A program made the translations under genes and the position numbers. Positions 63,457 to 64,000 of a DNA stretch of 64,000 bases are shown in pieces. Position 1 is the stretch's first letter. Every line of letters starts with the position of its first letter. Under the pieces are notes generated by a model. That model was given only the letters and a program-made list of their open reading frames with translations. It was not told the origin of the DNA and did not search any database. The DNA is from JBFKQC01 sp041627895. GTDB taxonomy: Bacteria; Pseudomonadota; Alphaproteobacteria; Rhodobacterales; Rhodobacteraceae. Where the stretch lies: NCBI GenBank assembly GCA_041627895.1, contig JBFKQC010000001.1:1-64000 (forward strand), given 5' to 3'.

Positions 63457-64000
63457 ATGGCCGAAGTGACGATCCGGGACTTGCGCAAATCCTACGGCGC
63501 GGTCGAGGTGATCCATGGCGTCGACGTGGACATCGCCGACGGCGAATTCGTGGTGCTGGTCGGACCGTCGGGATGTGGCAAATCCACGCTTCTCAGGATG
63601 ATCGCGGGGCTCGAGGGCGTCACCGGCGGCACCATCCATATCGGCGAGCGGCTGGTCAACAACCTGCCGCCCAGCCAGCGCGACATTGCCATGGTGTTCC
63701 AGAACTACGCGCTTTACCCGCACAAGACGGTGGCGGCGAACATGGCCTTCAGCCTGCGGATGCGGCGGATGGACAAGGCCGAGATCGACAACCGCGTGCA
63801 GCGCGCGGCAGAGATCCTGGGGCTGACGCCCTATCTCAGGCGCTACCCGCGCGCGCTGTCCGGCGGCCAGCGCCAGCGCGTCGCGATGGGCCGCGCCATC
63901 GTGCGCGATCCGCAGGTCTTCCTGTTCGACGAGCCGCTTTCGAACCTCGACGCCAAGCTGCGCGTCCAGATGCGCGCCGAGATCCGCGAACTGCACCAGC
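63457..64000 (+). CDS. ABC transporter ATP-binding protein, sugar type (3' truncated by window edge)
   Basis: The first 181 residues of a MalK/UgpC-type ATPase. Walker A is GPSGCGKST (37-45), the Q-loop is in MVFQNYALYPH, the signature is LSGGQRQRVAMGRA and Walker B is VFLFDEPLSNLDAKL. The frame runs off the window, so the regulatory C-terminal domain is not seen. It starts 223 bp from the divergent binding-protein gene, implying a shared transport system. Confidence 0.93.
   Translation, partial: MAEVTIRDLRKSYGAVEVIHGVDVDIADGEFVVLVGPSGCGKSTLLRMIAGLEGVTGGTIHIGERLVNNLPPSQRDIAMVFQNYALYPHKTVAANMAFSLRMRRMDKAEIDNRVQRAAEILGLTPYLRRYPRALSGGQRQRVAMGRAIVRDPQVFLFDEPLSNLDAKLRVQMRAEIRELHQ

Overview
The window reads as chromosomal DNA of an alphaproteobacterium of the Rhodobacteraceae/Paracoccaceae (genus not determinable). 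The evidence is very high GC, the gene order rpsT-dnaA-dnaN-recF-gyrB, a FlaF/FlbT pair beside flagellin, an alphaproteobacterial CsgH, and a GAAC-N7-GAAT LexA-type box. I see no prophage, insertion sequence, CRISPR array, rRNA or tRNA gene. Coding density is high and most genes are housekeeping.

Layout. 1-1.8 kb: 3' end of a CtpA-type protease, RppH, and a small exported protein. 1.8-6.0 kb: an SOS-controlled dnaE2 that lacks its usual C-terminal domain, bordered by gene-poor DNA. 6.0-11.5 kb (minus): MltB-type transglycosylase, RNase R, a DUF2064 glycosyltransferase-like protein and dapE. 11.7-23.1 kb: a Hint-domain protein, MBL hydrolase, dapD, LOG protein, TauE/SafE permease, VOC protein, FAS1-like dehydratase, MnmC split into two divergent genes, a DMT transporter and an Slt70-type transglycosylase. 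23.3-29.2 kb: dapA, a P-loop kinase, a K+ channel, smpB, a LysR regulator, and sseA with an aminotransferase. 29.4-35.7 kb: glnK-amtB, a bifunctional PBP1A, pncA, a DUF1330 protein and trhO. 36.0-37.5 kb: a compact curli locus (curlin, CsgH, curlin) closed by a textbook terminator. 37.7-41 kb: an EF-G-like protein with degenerate GTPase motifs and an exported protein of unknown function. 41.2-49.2 kb (minus): rpsT, dnaA, dnaN, recF, a LysE-family exporter, gyrB. 49.4-53.4 kb: enoyl-CoA hydratase and mutM (minus), divergent from ubiE-ubiB. 53.5-61.0 kb: flagellar genes flgD, fliK (minus) and rod-binding protein, FlgN-like protein, flagellin, flaF, flbT, DUF1217 (plus). 61.5-64 kb: a Tat-exported sugar-type binding protein divergent from an ABC ATPase cut by the window end.

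How the genes fit together. Three lysine/diaminopimelate genes (dapA, dapD, dapE), three peptidoglycan enzymes (MltB, Slt, PBP1A) and the replication cluster give a cell-growth character. RNA metabolism is also well represented (RppH, RNase R, SmpB, MnmC halves, TrhO). The observations most worth follow-up are: a flagellin gene that reads correctly only if one base is restored at codon 22; a curli locus with two curlins in exact 11-residue register, preceded by two near-identical 15-bp palindromes and with no secretion genes nearby; the orphan, C-terminally altered dnaE2 with its own SOS box; a Hint protein lacking the nucleophile; and a dispersed intergenic repeat with a CTTCTTCTCGTC core. 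Many genes begin at TTG, GTG or CTG codons, several of them overlapping the preceding stop.
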